From the NCBI GenBank assembly GCA_004026145.2, contig CP034975.1:16124955-16188954 (forward strand): a stretch of 64,000 nucleotides of DNA. Direction: 5' to 3'. Under the pieces are notes generated by a model. It was not told the origin of the DNA, ran no database searches, and saw nothing but the letters and a program-made list of their open reading frames with translations. Below are positions 23,984 to 35,654 of this stretch, one piece after another. The stretch is from Takifugu bimaculatus. Lineage: Eukaryota; Chordata; Actinopteri; Tetraodontiformes; Tetraodontidae. Each line of letters begins with the position of its first letter. The stretch's first letter is position 1. The translations under genes were made by a program, and so were the position numbers.

Positions 23984-25649
23984 GTTTGAGGCAGCTAATA
24001 GGAAATTGCAGCCACCTTCTGATTTTGTCGAAAGTTAAACGATTAGTTCACCAGGCAGAAAATTGGAGGTCCAAAGTGCTTCGCTACGGTGCCCTAAAGA
24101 TGGGTGGGATGGCTGGAGATCACAGGCTGATGCCACAGAGGCCTGTGGAAACTGCCCATTTTGGGACACCGATTCTTCAGTTCCCAGCTCGTCCATAACG
24201 GGAGTAAACCGTCGCAGCCGTCTTTGTCCAAGTAAATTGAGGTGGGTTACATCTGCCTGCTACAAGATGAAGTGTTTTAGATGCAGGGAGGAGATCTGGT
24301 CCCCCGCTGGCACACAAGCCGATCGGTGCTTTTATCTTTGTAGTTCTTGGTGCGCGATGCAGGTGCATGTTGCAACCGTTTTCTCCGGTTACAAGTGATT
24401 TGGTAATGTCTTTCTTTAGTCACATACTGGTGCCTGCTGGCCTGTAATTATCCCAGGTATTTGGCCAGTGGTGAGTATCATGTTGATTCAGCGGCAACTG
24501 CTGTTGGGGATCAAAGCCTTGTTGACAAACCTCTTTGAACTTTGAGAACGTCCTGCTGGGCACCGAACATTCGAGACAGTTTCAGAGCCACTGACAACAT
24601 CCGGGAGAGTTTGTTAGCACACCAGCCCATCAGGACTCCCAGCTTCTTTCACCTGAAACAGTACCAATTTGGGGCTACCGACTCTATATGTGCGCTTAAA
24701 TGCAGTAAAACCATATTAACCAGCTCAAGTTGCCATTCTCTGAGGTGATAGGCCAGCATATGACGATAAGCTTGAATGGAGGGGCAGGCATTGGGCACAG
24801 ATTCCCAAAAAAGTCCATGTTTACATCACTGTGTATTTTAAATAACCAGTTTTATCTACATTCGGAAAAAAAAACCCAAGACCTTAAATGCTCACGAGGG
24901 AGCCACCTCCTGCGAGGCACAGCCTGGCCATTCAGAAAGAGCTGTTCTAATGATCCCTGACAAAATTGTCAGACATAATCTCCCCCAGGGTGCAATGATA
25001 CTTTACATTAGACTGTGGACGGATCAATAGAGGCGATGAAATGGGAAGCCTCTGCAGCGTCGGGAGAAGCTCTGCGGCGTGCGGTTTTACTACCCCACAG
25101 CCTTGTCTGGCATCAAAGTCCACCGGGGAGTTAGTGCCATTAGGGTATGTCACAGTTTAAATCTGGAACAGTTGAATTCACCTCAGAGTTTTGTGTTTTT
25201 TTGAGCAAACCTGAGTTGCGTCACAATGTTCTTTGCTTGTTTTGTCAGCCTTCTGGAGCTAACCACCACCTGTGAGCGTGATCGACACCATATCGAGCAA
25301 CTAATGGGTCCACTTCCAAACACCAGCAGACGTGTCGACGTCTGCCACTTGTGCACGTTAAGGAAAGAAGCAACTGCCCCTGTGCATTCAAAAACATAGG
25401 TGGTTTTATTCATTTTGTTTCTTGGCAACACAATTCCATAGTTCAGTTCCCCTCCTGCAAATTCTAGACTCAGTTCTTTCTGCCCCAAGGGTGAACATTG
25501 TCACGGGGACAGAGCTCCACCTCAGCTCAGTCTGTGATGGAAAACCTTTAATTCCTCAGAGGAAGGTCACTGTGAAAACAGTCGTTAGGAGCAACCAGCC
25601 AAACGGAATTATAAGACAATGTGAAAGTTGTGCTTCTGACGTCTACGGG

Positions 25650-25650
<1 letters not shown>
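23984..25650. other. Intergenic stretch, nothing recognised
   Basis: Open frames of 60-110 codons occur but show no family motif, no start context of note and no plausible splice chain. Confidence 0.4.

Positions 25651-25736
<86 letters not shown>
25651..25736. repeat. (CA)43 microsatellite
   Basis: Uninterrupted CA dinucleotide run of 86 bases, about 250 bases before the CpG-rich region begins. Likely highly polymorphic and with Z-DNA potential. Confidence 0.97.
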
Positions 25737-25739
<3 letters not shown>

Positions 25740-25999
25740 TTTATATTCCGGCGCAGAAACCGCTGTGCGGAAAAATCTACTTTATTTCTAAGAATTTGAG
25801 GAGTCGCCGCCGATAACTCGGATCTTTTAGAAATAAATAAATAAACGAATCCCCAAGCATCGCTAAAAGACGGCGCTGGGACCACGTGTTTACGTAATGG
25901 AAAGCCAATCTTCCCGTTATACCCCTCCTCCCTGTCTATTTCCAACAGAGGTCCGACGCTAAAGGAAATACATGTGTTTTCATAGGCGCAGCGCACTTT

Positions 26000-27130
26000 T
26001 GGAGAGGCCAGTGGCGCTGAGAGGGCTGGAAGAAGATACGTACAAAGGGAAGAAACGCTCACTTCTGGGAGCAGACTGCGAGCCTGACAACGCTGCGCTG
26101 CGGGACCGCATGAGGGAGGAAAACTGAGGTTGGTGTGTGACCTCCCGAACCGGGCTGGCTGCGTGAGGAACCGAACCGGACTTGATCCACCGGCAATGTG
26201 GTGTTTCGCCGGGGCTCTCTGTCACTGCAGCAGTCTGTGCATAGGATGCATCGTCCCCAGGCTTTTGATGCTGTGCACATCCACCCTGCTCTCCACAGAG
26301 TGATGAACTAAAAGGCAATGATTTTCCGTGTTCTACAGTTTTCGCGTTAGTTGTGTTTGTTTACTGGCGGCCCGTCTCCTCCCGGTGCGGCACATGCAAT
26401 TTCTCTTTTCCATCATCGACTTCTTGAGGAGGGATCCTCTACACGGCAGAAGAAGAAGAAGAAACACCGCTGTGACCAAGTCTGACTAAGACTGAATCTT
26501 TTTTTTCTTTCTTTTTGCGCCACGTGAATGACAGCGCACAGGACTTGGATCTACCTATTTTTCTATGGTGCATTTGGTAGCCTTGTCCTGCAGATCTGAT
26601 CCAATTGTGTTATTATGCAACCGCGAGGATCTCATCTATATCTGGGTGTTTAAGCCACTGGATTGCTCTTCGCCCAAATCAATGTGGTTTCTTTGGAACA
26701 TTTTCAGCAAAGGAACGCATATGCTGCAGTGTCTTTGTGGCAAGAGTCTTAAGAAAAACAAGAATCCAAGTGGTAAGCTCATGACCATTATGCGCGTTTA
26801 CTCCGTTCCGCTGAGCCGGTCGCTGTGCGTGCGTGAGAGTGTGACACGGCGGCGTGCGCGGCGCTGCGTTATTGGTTTGTTTGTGGTAACGGTGATAGAT
26901 CTGCAATCACATTTATGCAGCAAGTGGATCATGCAGAGCTGCGGGGGGAGGGAGAGGGGGACAACTTATTCGGCGCTGCCACTGTGCCAGCAGCGAGCCC
27001 GACTCGGGTTTGAGGACACGAACACACGAGCCCCGGCCCCCGGCCAACCCCCCCGCCCCGCATCATCACGGCACCGCGATCTCCAACTTTTGAGATTGCG
27101 CTGCACACGCAACATGTCTCTGCCTGTCTG
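26000..27130. promoter_or_regulatory. CpG-rich promoter-like region
   Basis: CpG and GC content rise sharply here compared with the flanks (for example aacgctgcgctgcgggaccgc near 26090 and ggcggcgtgcgcggcgctgcg near 26850). The stretch surrounds a coding first exon at 26682-26772 on the plus strand. It looks like the promoter of a plus-strand gene lying divergently from cdc16, about 7 kb away. Confidence 0.6.
26682..26772 (+). CDS. Coding first exon of unidentified plus-strand gene
   Basis: ATG at 26682-26684 opens MWFLWNIFSKGTHMLQCLCG, followed by KSLKKNKNPS, and the frame runs 30 codons plus one base to AGTG followed by donor GTAAGC at 26773. The hydrophobic start with clustered cysteines (CLCG) then a basic stretch (KSLKKNKN) could be a membrane-anchoring N-terminus. 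An in-frame ATG at 26565 would add 39 residues, but the inner start lies closer to the donor. From memory it recalls alternative N-termini of MCF2L/Dbs-type Rho GEFs, but I cannot confirm this. The divergent position next to cdc16 would equally suit a rasa3 orthologue, as in human, although the known RASA3 N-terminus is different. Later exons were not found within the next 37 kb. Confidence 0.42.
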
Positions 27131-27186
27131 CAGGTGTTTGAACCTGTGTGAGCAGCTGATTCTCTCACCGAGTATACTGCAGCAGC

Positions 27187-27200
27187 ACCCCCCCCCCCCC
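27187..27200. repeat. Poly-C tract
   Basis: Run of about 14 C at the end of the CpG-rich region, inside a long but probably fortuitous open frame. Confidence 0.85.
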
Positions 27201-30200
27201 AATACACACACACCACTTCCCGATGAAAAGAGGTTGCTGTTTTCAGCAACACCGTCGGAGGTGACAGAGTATTCTTGCATGCATCTCTCTGGCTGTTGGC
27301 CCCAAATCGGATATAATGAGATCATTTCAGGTGATAGAGCCAGGGCCTCCTGTTTACTGCATCCTGCACCTCAGCATCCAGCATCGTCTCGATATTAGAT
27401 TGAGTGAACCCATGATGACATATATTAGCCCAAAAGGGGAAAATATCAAGTACCATAGGGAGCTGTGTAATCCACTGAGGGAAGATTGTGTATTTCAACA
27501 GGCTGGAGGGGAAAAGAAAGCCCAGTGATGTGGACAGTAGTGCGGGACATACTTGTTACCTTGAGTGGCCCAGTGGGTTGGAAGATGATGTAGTCCTGCA
27601 GCAGTGCACTTCCTGAACTGCAGCTGTGGCAGGTCACACACTGGACTGTCGGGCTTCTGCACTGACTCTGGGGTAGCTAAAACAGACTAGCATTTAGAGG
27701 CTGCAACATTTTAGCTTCTGCACCTTTTAATGTCCTAGATTAGCCAGCCCAGTGCAGGCTGAGACTTTCAAGGAGAGCCATGTAGTTAAAACAGGAATCA
27801 CATGATGTGATTTAAACACTGCTGAAGACCTACAGACCTCCACCATCAGAGGTCTATAATAACACTGTTAAGTGCATTGAAAAACAAAGAAAAACATTCG
27901 TTGGGATTAAAATTCAACAGCAACATTTTCAAAACCATGATGTTAATCAGTCAGTCAGGTAATAACCACAAGGACGGAAGCTGAGATTAAAACAGAAAAG
28001 CAGCTCATGGTTTGTTTATCAGGGCTCCAGGTGAGCTGGGATACAAAGTTATTGGTGCGGGCAGCTGGGAACAACTTAACGCTAAACACTGCTAACTCAG
28101 TGACATTGGATGTAATCAAAACAAACGTTTTAGCAGCAGGGTTGCATCAAAGTTTTCAGCATACTTCATTGTAGCAGGCAGAGAGCGTCCCTGGTTTAAA
28201 TGTGCACTGGGCCCGAGCTGCAAAGGCCTAGATAATGTTCTCAGCTCTACACTGTATTTTTAGCAACATGTGATAACACAGAGGGTTTATTCCACTTGAG
28301 CTGTATCAGTAAAACTGTCAACACGAAATCTTCTGTCTACTTTATGACCTGTTTTGCTTTCACAGCGTCAAAATTAAATGGAACTACAATCGGGAAATAC
28401 CATCCGTGCACCTGAAAAAGATCACAGTGCCTGTTGCCAAATTAGCTCGGTTACAGTAAAAAAAAAGGAAAAGGTTTGAATTAAAATGTTCCACTTTAAA
28501 ATGTCAGAGCCACTCAGCCATAGGCTGATGGCCTGATGTGACTGGTACTGCTTCCACTTTAACATTCACCCCTGTGTGCCGGCCCTGGTGCACGTGTCCC
28601 AACGAACGTACTTCATTAAGTCAATTAAGCGGCCAACTAGCAGAGTGGCAGGGATGGAGCTGTACCCCGAAGCTTCTGGAGAACTGATGATTGTGCAGAT
28701 GAGCACAGCTGTCATCTTAAAACCTTTAACCGGGTGCATGATAAAGCTGAGACCACTGGCAGTGGCCTAATGAGAGCGTTTGGTTGTGAACTCGGTGCGC
28801 CACAAGCTGCCATGTGCAGCCCAGTTGATGGGCTCCCGCAGCATTTTGTGGTCTTTGTAGCGACGGTAGGTGGAGGGTCACTGACAGCAGGATGACAGTG
28901 CAGGTCACACAACACCCAGTTGTCCACGTGAGGATAGTTCACAGCATATCATGAGAAATTCAGCTGGCTCTGTCACAGCTTCAGAGTGTGACAGAGCCGC
29001 AGCTCCGTGTCTCTCATGTTATTGCCCTCATTTGCCCCTTTGGCATTTTCTGCATCGTGTTATTTTGCCCTCTGAACTGTGTGTTAGGGTGTTCATATTA
29101 AAACGAATTAAAAATAAATCACGTGACAACGTGGGCTTTGATTTTTGAACAACGGCTTTTGTTACAATTAAAAGATGCTGGATCCATTTGTGTAATACTA
29201 GTTTAGAATGTGGTAACAAAGGAGCAGCACTGTAATTAAAGGGGCCTGGGCAAGATTCAAACAAGAACTCCTACAATTAGAATAACAGCAGTGTGAGCCA
29301 AAAATATCCTCCTCCAACCACCGTGGCATGTTGCTAGGATGCATACAAAAACATTTGCTGTGAATTTGGAAATGGCTGAAAAGTGTTTGTGATCACAGGT
29401 AGAGATGCTTTCATGCCTTTGGCTCTTCGGGCTTGTGTAAGAAACCTGGTTTGACAGTTGACAAGCTTCGAAATTCCATGAAATTAAACGTCACATTGTT
29501 GAAAAGCTGACTGTAGAAAAAAGAGAATGAATCCTTTGGTCATAGTAACTATTGATAATAATCCACACTGATTATTTCAACTGTTCATCGAGGTAGGCGC
29601 AACTTAGATTTGGATGTACCGTCATTGCAAAGCTTGTCCTTAACTCTATGAATGCAGAACTCAGTTTCATGTCTTCGCCATGGCAACGCAGCTGGGAGTG
29701 ATCACTTTCAGGGGTTGGGTGGCCCCTGATACCATCTTTTGGGGATCATTTTAGAGGACACATGAAAGTTGTGCATAGCTTCTACTCAAAATGTCACAGT
29801 TTAACAGCAATTTAATGTTTGTTTTTCATTATAGTCACTATATCCAGTGAATTTGTACCTTGTGAAAAAAAAGACTTTCAGAAGAGAAAATAAAGCCCTT
29901 CTGTTTCCCCTGAGACAGAAATGATGGAATACCTGGTCTCAACTGGGTACCTTTGTGGTTCCTGGATGTGCAAGTGAATGGCTTCACTGGTGCCTGCTCC
30001 CTAGAGGTTCTGCCTGATGGGAATTGGGCTGAAAGCCACGTCTGATGTCTAAAGATGTTGCACCTAATTGGAGTGATGAGATACTCAGTGGATACTGGCA
30101 GGGCTTTTATCACACATAGAGCTCATGTCCACAAAGCAGAAGAACATAATTCAGAACTTCCTGTGTAGGATACTAAATAGTGACATAACAGTAATTTCAA

Positions 30201-31124
30201 AGGGATTTGAAAATGAAAGCATCGAGTACCTGATTTAATGTTATTTTTGCTGTCACCACACAGTTGCTTTCACTACATAGTTATTCTTTTGCTTCACTCT
30301 CTCTCATCCCAGCAGTGGCCACAGCGCAGCCAGTGAGCCTGAATGCAGCGCAGCAGCAGTAGATCCATCAGATATTCTCCCAACATCTTTGGACGCTACA
30401 TCAGCTATCAAACACACTTAAATCAAACGTCAATTTGGATCTGCACAAAAAGAAGCAGCCATTGGTCTCCGAGTGATTTACATGTTGTTGAAAGACAGCT
30501 TTACTGCCGTGGTCGACGTCCTGCCATTGATGGGCGCAGTAATCCAGGGATGTGCAGGATAGATGTGTTCGAAGGAAACATGAAGGAATCACGTGTGCTT
30601 CTAGCCAAGGCTGCGTTCATTGTAACACAGCGGATTCAAAACAGATGATATTGTCATTGTGAGTAAAGTGGGCGACAAGGTTGCACCATTCAGCGCTCGA
30701 GCCACGTCCTTCCATCCCAGGAGAAAGGGAAGAAATACTCTAACCTGAAGCCACGTTGCTCATACTCGAAAGCTAAGACGCTGAAGATGATAAATATTTT
30801 CTGCAGCCCCATTAAAGGCTAAATCAAATATCCTCAACAGGATCCACAAGTAGAGGGTGCGCGGGTGAGCGGGGATTAGCTGATTGCTCTGTGATGTAAA
30901 TCACCTTTGCTTCTTGCTACCTGGAGTGCAAGAAACTGCCTTGAGGATCATCGTGCGGCTGAATGACAATTAGAATCTGATTCTGTCATTTTGGAAAATT
31001 AGACATTCACAGAAGCGGTTTAGATGGAGTTTTTTGTTGTTTTTTAAGGAATCTGCACACAGTTTTACATTAGCAGTGAATGATGATGGTTGCTTTATTT
31101 GTCTGGCTCATAAATGCAGCACCG
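27201..31124. other. Intron-like DNA, nothing recognised
   Basis: No exon with supported splice borders or protein motif. If the 26.7 kb exon is real, this is the start of its first intron. Confidence 0.4.
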
Positions 31125-31620
31125 TCCAATCCACTTTATTTGTAGAGAAGATTTTCCAAAACCTAAACATTTACCAAAGTGCTGCTCGGTGATTTAGGTA
31201 TTAGTACAAGGTTAAGGAAACTGTGATAAAAGTTAAGACTAAAGATTGAAAAACAATTTAAAACAAACTAGCTAAAAAAGGTAAGAAACGGCCATAAAAA
31301 AGCGGATGCCTTAATTATGAAAAGGATCATCTCGTGTTATTTGCTTTCTTTTGAGGATGACGAGCAAGAGCTGTTGACATGTAGACATGAAGGAGATCAG
31401 AAATGTATTGTGAAGCTGCTCCGTTTAATGCTTTAAAACAAACAATACGATTTTAAAATCAGCCAACTGTAAGGGTACACCGGAATGAAGCGGTTTGAGT
31501 ATATATTTTTAAATTTCCCAATTAATATCTGGTCCTGGTTAACCAGCTACTCCAGGAAATAAAATGCTGCCGTACATTAGTGGGTGTTCAGGCTGGCAGC
31601 AGTGTAGGAAGACTGTTTTG
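31125..31620. repeat. Probable old interspersed repeat (unclassified fish family)
   Basis: Phrases such as cactttatttgtagagaa, accaaagtgctg, taaaacaaacaatacgattt and tctggtcctggtta occur in the same order as in a common fish interspersed repeat that I know from many teleost genomes. The copy is strongly diverged and I cannot name its class. Confidence 0.4.
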
Positions 31621-34151
31621 TTGCTTTGGAAATCACTGAGAAAGTGAAATACGACCCAAAAAGTGCAGTTTAAATTAAAATTCAAGAATTAGCAAGTGCT
31701 GAAACTTCACTGTAAATAATGTAAATATTGAGTTCTCCTCACAAACGAAACAGAAATACGTGCTTCCTCTCATTTAATTGGCTAATGCAACCTGACATCA
31801 GCTGTGTGTTTTGCTTACTCAGCTGTACAGTAATGGGAAAATCACTACTTGTGGGAGGAGTGTGAGACCAGAGATTGTCAGAGGCCCAGGGGATATTGAG
31901 CTAGACACATCTGGATTGTTCTTGTCTCTTAATTTAAAAAAATAAATAAATTATGCAGTTTACACAGTAAATATGGTGACGTTACCCGCGGATCAGTTCC
32001 CTGTCCAACCCAGCTAACTTTCATATTAATGTCAAGCGCTTCTTGATTTCTGACCTTGATATTTTCCACCTGACCTCACGGAACAGTAGATACGCAACTG
32101 GAACCAGAGATGTCTTGAAATAGGGATCACAGCAGGATGTAATTTGTGCCTTTTTGTGCTTATTTTACTGCCCTGGGTCTTATGAAGGCTTCATACAGTA
32201 AATCACCCTGTAATTTGGCTCAGTCTCTGACCGTAATAATTAGAGCAGCGTGTCATGAATGTGTGTGTGTGAAGGCGGAGGCAGTGTGACACAACTCGAG
32301 GCAAGTTCTCCCAAAGACATTATGACTGATACCGAGGACCTTTCAAGGGGTGCTGAGCTCCACTGCTGGGCTGATGGAGTATGATCAGATTCCCAATTAA
32401 GCTTCATCTCTTCCTGATATGCGACATGAAGAGATCAGGTCAAGATGAAATGCACTTAGTCTGTGTCATCATTGATTTGGGGGAGCAGACAAAGCTGCAT
32501 GGTGTTGAACAGTCGCGTCGACACAAGCGTCTGCTCCTTTAGCAGCACCCCAGCAGCCTTTTTCACAAGAATACAGCCCGATTTTTAACAACTGAGAATT
32601 TCTGTTATTCTTTTCCGTTCGTGTTTTTGCCTCAAAGGAGACAATCAGATCGCACCCGTCCTCTTCGCTGAATCGGTGGAGAGAAAAGCTCTTTTGGGAA
32701 GGTTAATAGCACGTGATTGTTGTAAGCAGGCAGAGGTGGCAGGATGATATAATGATACGGTTTGGTCATTTTTCATCAGTAACAGTCTGTCACACAGGAG
32801 AAATGAGGCATGCTTGTTTAGATGAAGTGCTCATAACGGAATGGATGGAATCACTGTCTGCAAAAAAAGATGTTGAATTGAATGTATAATACAAAAGTGG
32901 AGGATTCGATGGTGCCGGGGTGTGTTTCTAGGAGTAGAAAGACTGATTTCACCTGTTAGAGATGGCTGCTCCACTGTAACAGTGTGTCCTTTACTCCTGG
33001 CGTTAACAGTCAAAATCCAGGTTTCCACCCTTAATGTGTGTGACAGGTGTGGTGTGACGTGATGTGGCTGACCTGGATGTGAGCGCAGCATTTTTATGTT
33101 GACAAACTGTCAACACATTCTCGTGTTAATGTGGACGGCTGACGCTGCGTTGTCAGGGAATATTGCAATCTTTTCTTTTCACCGCCAAAAAAAGACAAAT
33201 ATACCGGTTCTTTGGTGAAAGGGTTACATTAGGTCGCGTTTGTCCAATAATCCAGCAAACCAAACTAAAGAAAATGACCATGGATTCAAGTGAAACGTCA
33301 GTAACATATTTAAGCTGTGACACATCTGTAAGAATGAACGTGGTGCCGCCGGTTGTGTCACGCTTGGCCACATAATGTGTGACTGTACTGTTGATCTGAG
33401 AGCAAGAGGCACAAGGCCAAGTATAACGGCTCACTGCTGAGTCTGTTTTACGGCAGAGAGGGAAGCAGCAGGCCGGGTCAGCCGGGCTTGCTGCTCTCCT
33501 GTGCTGGAAGTACATTTTAGTGATTTGATTATGATTGATTGCTGATATGATTTCATGACTCACTATTGGCCTGCAGCTCATTTATTACTGCTGTCCATCA
33601 TCTGATTGCGCTCCCTCCTGGCAGCAGAGGCTGAGTGATGCAGCTTCTCTCTGTGCTCGCAGACTGGCCGATTTTACCGGTTGAATGTTCCGGGAATGAC
33701 GAGAACTGTACGGGAGGTAAATAAAAACAGGAGTCAGGTGTTTAGGGAGCTTTGTTGTTGTTCTGCTGGTTTCCCCTCAGGCTGTGACCTGCTCTCAAAT
33801 GGTGCATGTTGCTGCTACGGCAACTTTTCCCCAAGTAAATACGGGATTAAGATTTTCTGCTGTCTGATGTTGTGTTTGTTTGTGACCCTGTCTGGAGACC
33901 TTGTTTTTAATTTACAAATGCACGTTCTGGGGTTTGTTTTATACATTTGTGGCATCCTTTTCAGTCAGAACCATTACTTTGAAACACCATAATCTGAATA
34001 AGGGCTTTGATCCCAACAGGTTGCTAAGAGTTAACTATTATTGACTTTTTAAAACACACGTTTACACAAACTCACAAATAGGGTGATAAAGCAGTTGAAT
34101 TATTCATTAAGAGTTGATGGAAAGATTGACTTCCCCGTCTGTTGTCTAGTG

Positions 34152-34152
<1 letters not shown>
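31621..34152. other. Intron-like DNA, nothing recognised
   Basis: Minus-strand open frame of 142 codons at 33153-33581 has no recognisable motif. No other structure seen. Confidence 0.35.

Positions 34153-34242
<90 letters not shown>
34153..34242. repeat. (CA)n microsatellite
   Basis: 90 bases of CA with a single CG interruption. Confidence 0.97.
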
Positions 34243-34245
<3 letters not shown>

Positions 34246-34353
34246 TGCCCTTGTATGTGACTGAACTGGGGTCTGCTGTGTGCGGTGTTGGAGCCTGTGC
34301 GGTGTCTGAGGTTTGCTGTGTAGATTTTTGCTGCAGTGCAGCAGCCAGCATTG

Positions 34354-34386
<33 letters not shown>
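34354..34386. repeat. (CTG)11 trinucleotide repeat
   Basis: Eleven uninterrupted CTG units about 110 bases from the CA tract. Non-coding as far as I can see; the open frames through it (poly-Leu, poly-Ala, poly-Gln) have no splice support. Confidence 0.95.
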
Positions 34387-34387
<1 letters not shown>

Positions 34388-35306
34388 TCGGTCTTCCCTC
34401 TGCGCTCTCACTCTCTCCCTCAGTTTGTCTGTTGCTGGGACTGCTCTGATATGTTTTCATTTTGTGGACATTGCTTTGTAGTTGAACAGCTTCAAATGAT
34501 TTTTCTGTGCAAACATAGAATAGAAAATAGGATTAGCCTCCAGGCTTCTCTCATTCATCAAACACTGCTGCCTTCCCATTTTGTTTTTGTTTTTGGTACT
34601 CACATAGTAATGGCATCACTTTTTTAATGGATTCTTACTTGTTTTTCTTCCGTTCCATATCCCCGACTTGAAGTTGGCTCACTTTTTCCATTCCAGCTTT
34701 TGGTCCTGACAAACACACACATCCACCTGTTGTCCTTTATTTGTGCACATAGGGAGCTAGAGGAAGGAAGATAATGGGTATTCTGTGACTAATTAACCTG
34801 TTTATGGCAGTAGTTACACACACCAGGGAGCAGACTCAAAAACACTTGGGCACACAGAGAGCAGATAGTCTCCACCAAGAGAGTTGAAATCAGAAAACAG
34901 ATGTAGCCGCTTTTCTTTTTTCTTTTTTTTTTTACAGTTGGAGAGCCTAATAAAGACATCTTGCAAGAGGCCATTTCACCAGCACTATTTAGCCACGACA
35001 CGTCAGTACTTGACATTTCTGGTAGGTTACCGTTAAGCCAGTTAAGAAAGTGCCAACGCTATCTCTGGGATACGGTTATCGGAATGCTGGGTGGGTTGAG
35101 AGATGGCTGGCAGGTTGTCACGAATAAGGTGACGGGCAAGATTAGCGGCACACATGAGGTTTAAACGGTCGGGTCAGACCCCAGTTGAACATTCGGCGCG
35201 GGAAAACCCGAGTGTGAGCGAAAAAAAATACGTTGATTGGATTGATTTTCAGTGTATTGTGTGAGATCAGCAAGAGGATTTCGAGAGTAGAAAGAAACAG
35301 CCTGAT

Positions 35307-35379
35307 ATGGAGGCAAAATCTTTTGCTAGGATTGTGGAACGGCAGGTTCGCAAGGCATTAAAGACAGAAAGAGAAGAAG
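35307..35379 (+). CDS. Candidate short coding first exon
   Basis: ATG at 35307-35309 opens MEAKSFARIVERQVRKALKT, then EREE, 24 codons plus one base, ending at GAAG followed by donor GTGAGT (35380). The peptide is helical and charged, and the donor is a near-consensus one. Its phase (one base left over) is the same as that of the exon at 26682-26772, so both could splice to one shared downstream exon as alternative starts. A short CpG-containing segment (ttcggcgcgggaaaacccgag near 35194) lies 110 bases upstream. No homologue recognised; it may be chance. Confidence 0.28.
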
Positions 35380-35606
35380 GTGAGTGTCAGCAAAAAGCAG
35401 AGATATCCATTTGATACCGGAGGGGTTCAGCCTTACATAATCACACTGAACTGGCGTCTTTTAAGCTGTTTGGTTGAATCACGTGTTGAGTTTGACCGAT
35501 GACGCACACAAAGAGAAAAGTTTTATCAATCCACTAAGTTCCTACATCATTAAGACTAATCACTGCATTGCAGAAGATCAAACCTGAAGGTCACATTTGT
35601 GAGTGT

Positions 35607-35608
<2 letters not shown>

Positions 35609-35653
<45 letters not shown>
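35609..35653. repeat. (GT)n microsatellite
   Basis: 45 bases of GT dinucleotides. Confidence 0.95.

Positions 35654-35654
<1 letters not shown>

Noticed and set aside
26565..27398. 277-codon plus-strand open frame
   Set aside because: Only the short part up to the donor at 26773 looks coding. The rest runs through GC-rich, poly-C intronic DNA with no recognisable domain.
33153..33581. 142-codon minus-strand frame
   Set aside because: No recognisable domain; likely chance.
34083..34481. Open frames through the CA and CTG repeats (poly-Thr/His, poly-Gln, poly-Ala)
   Set aside because: Repeat-driven; a polyglutamine protein was considered but neither flank shows coding character or splice sites.
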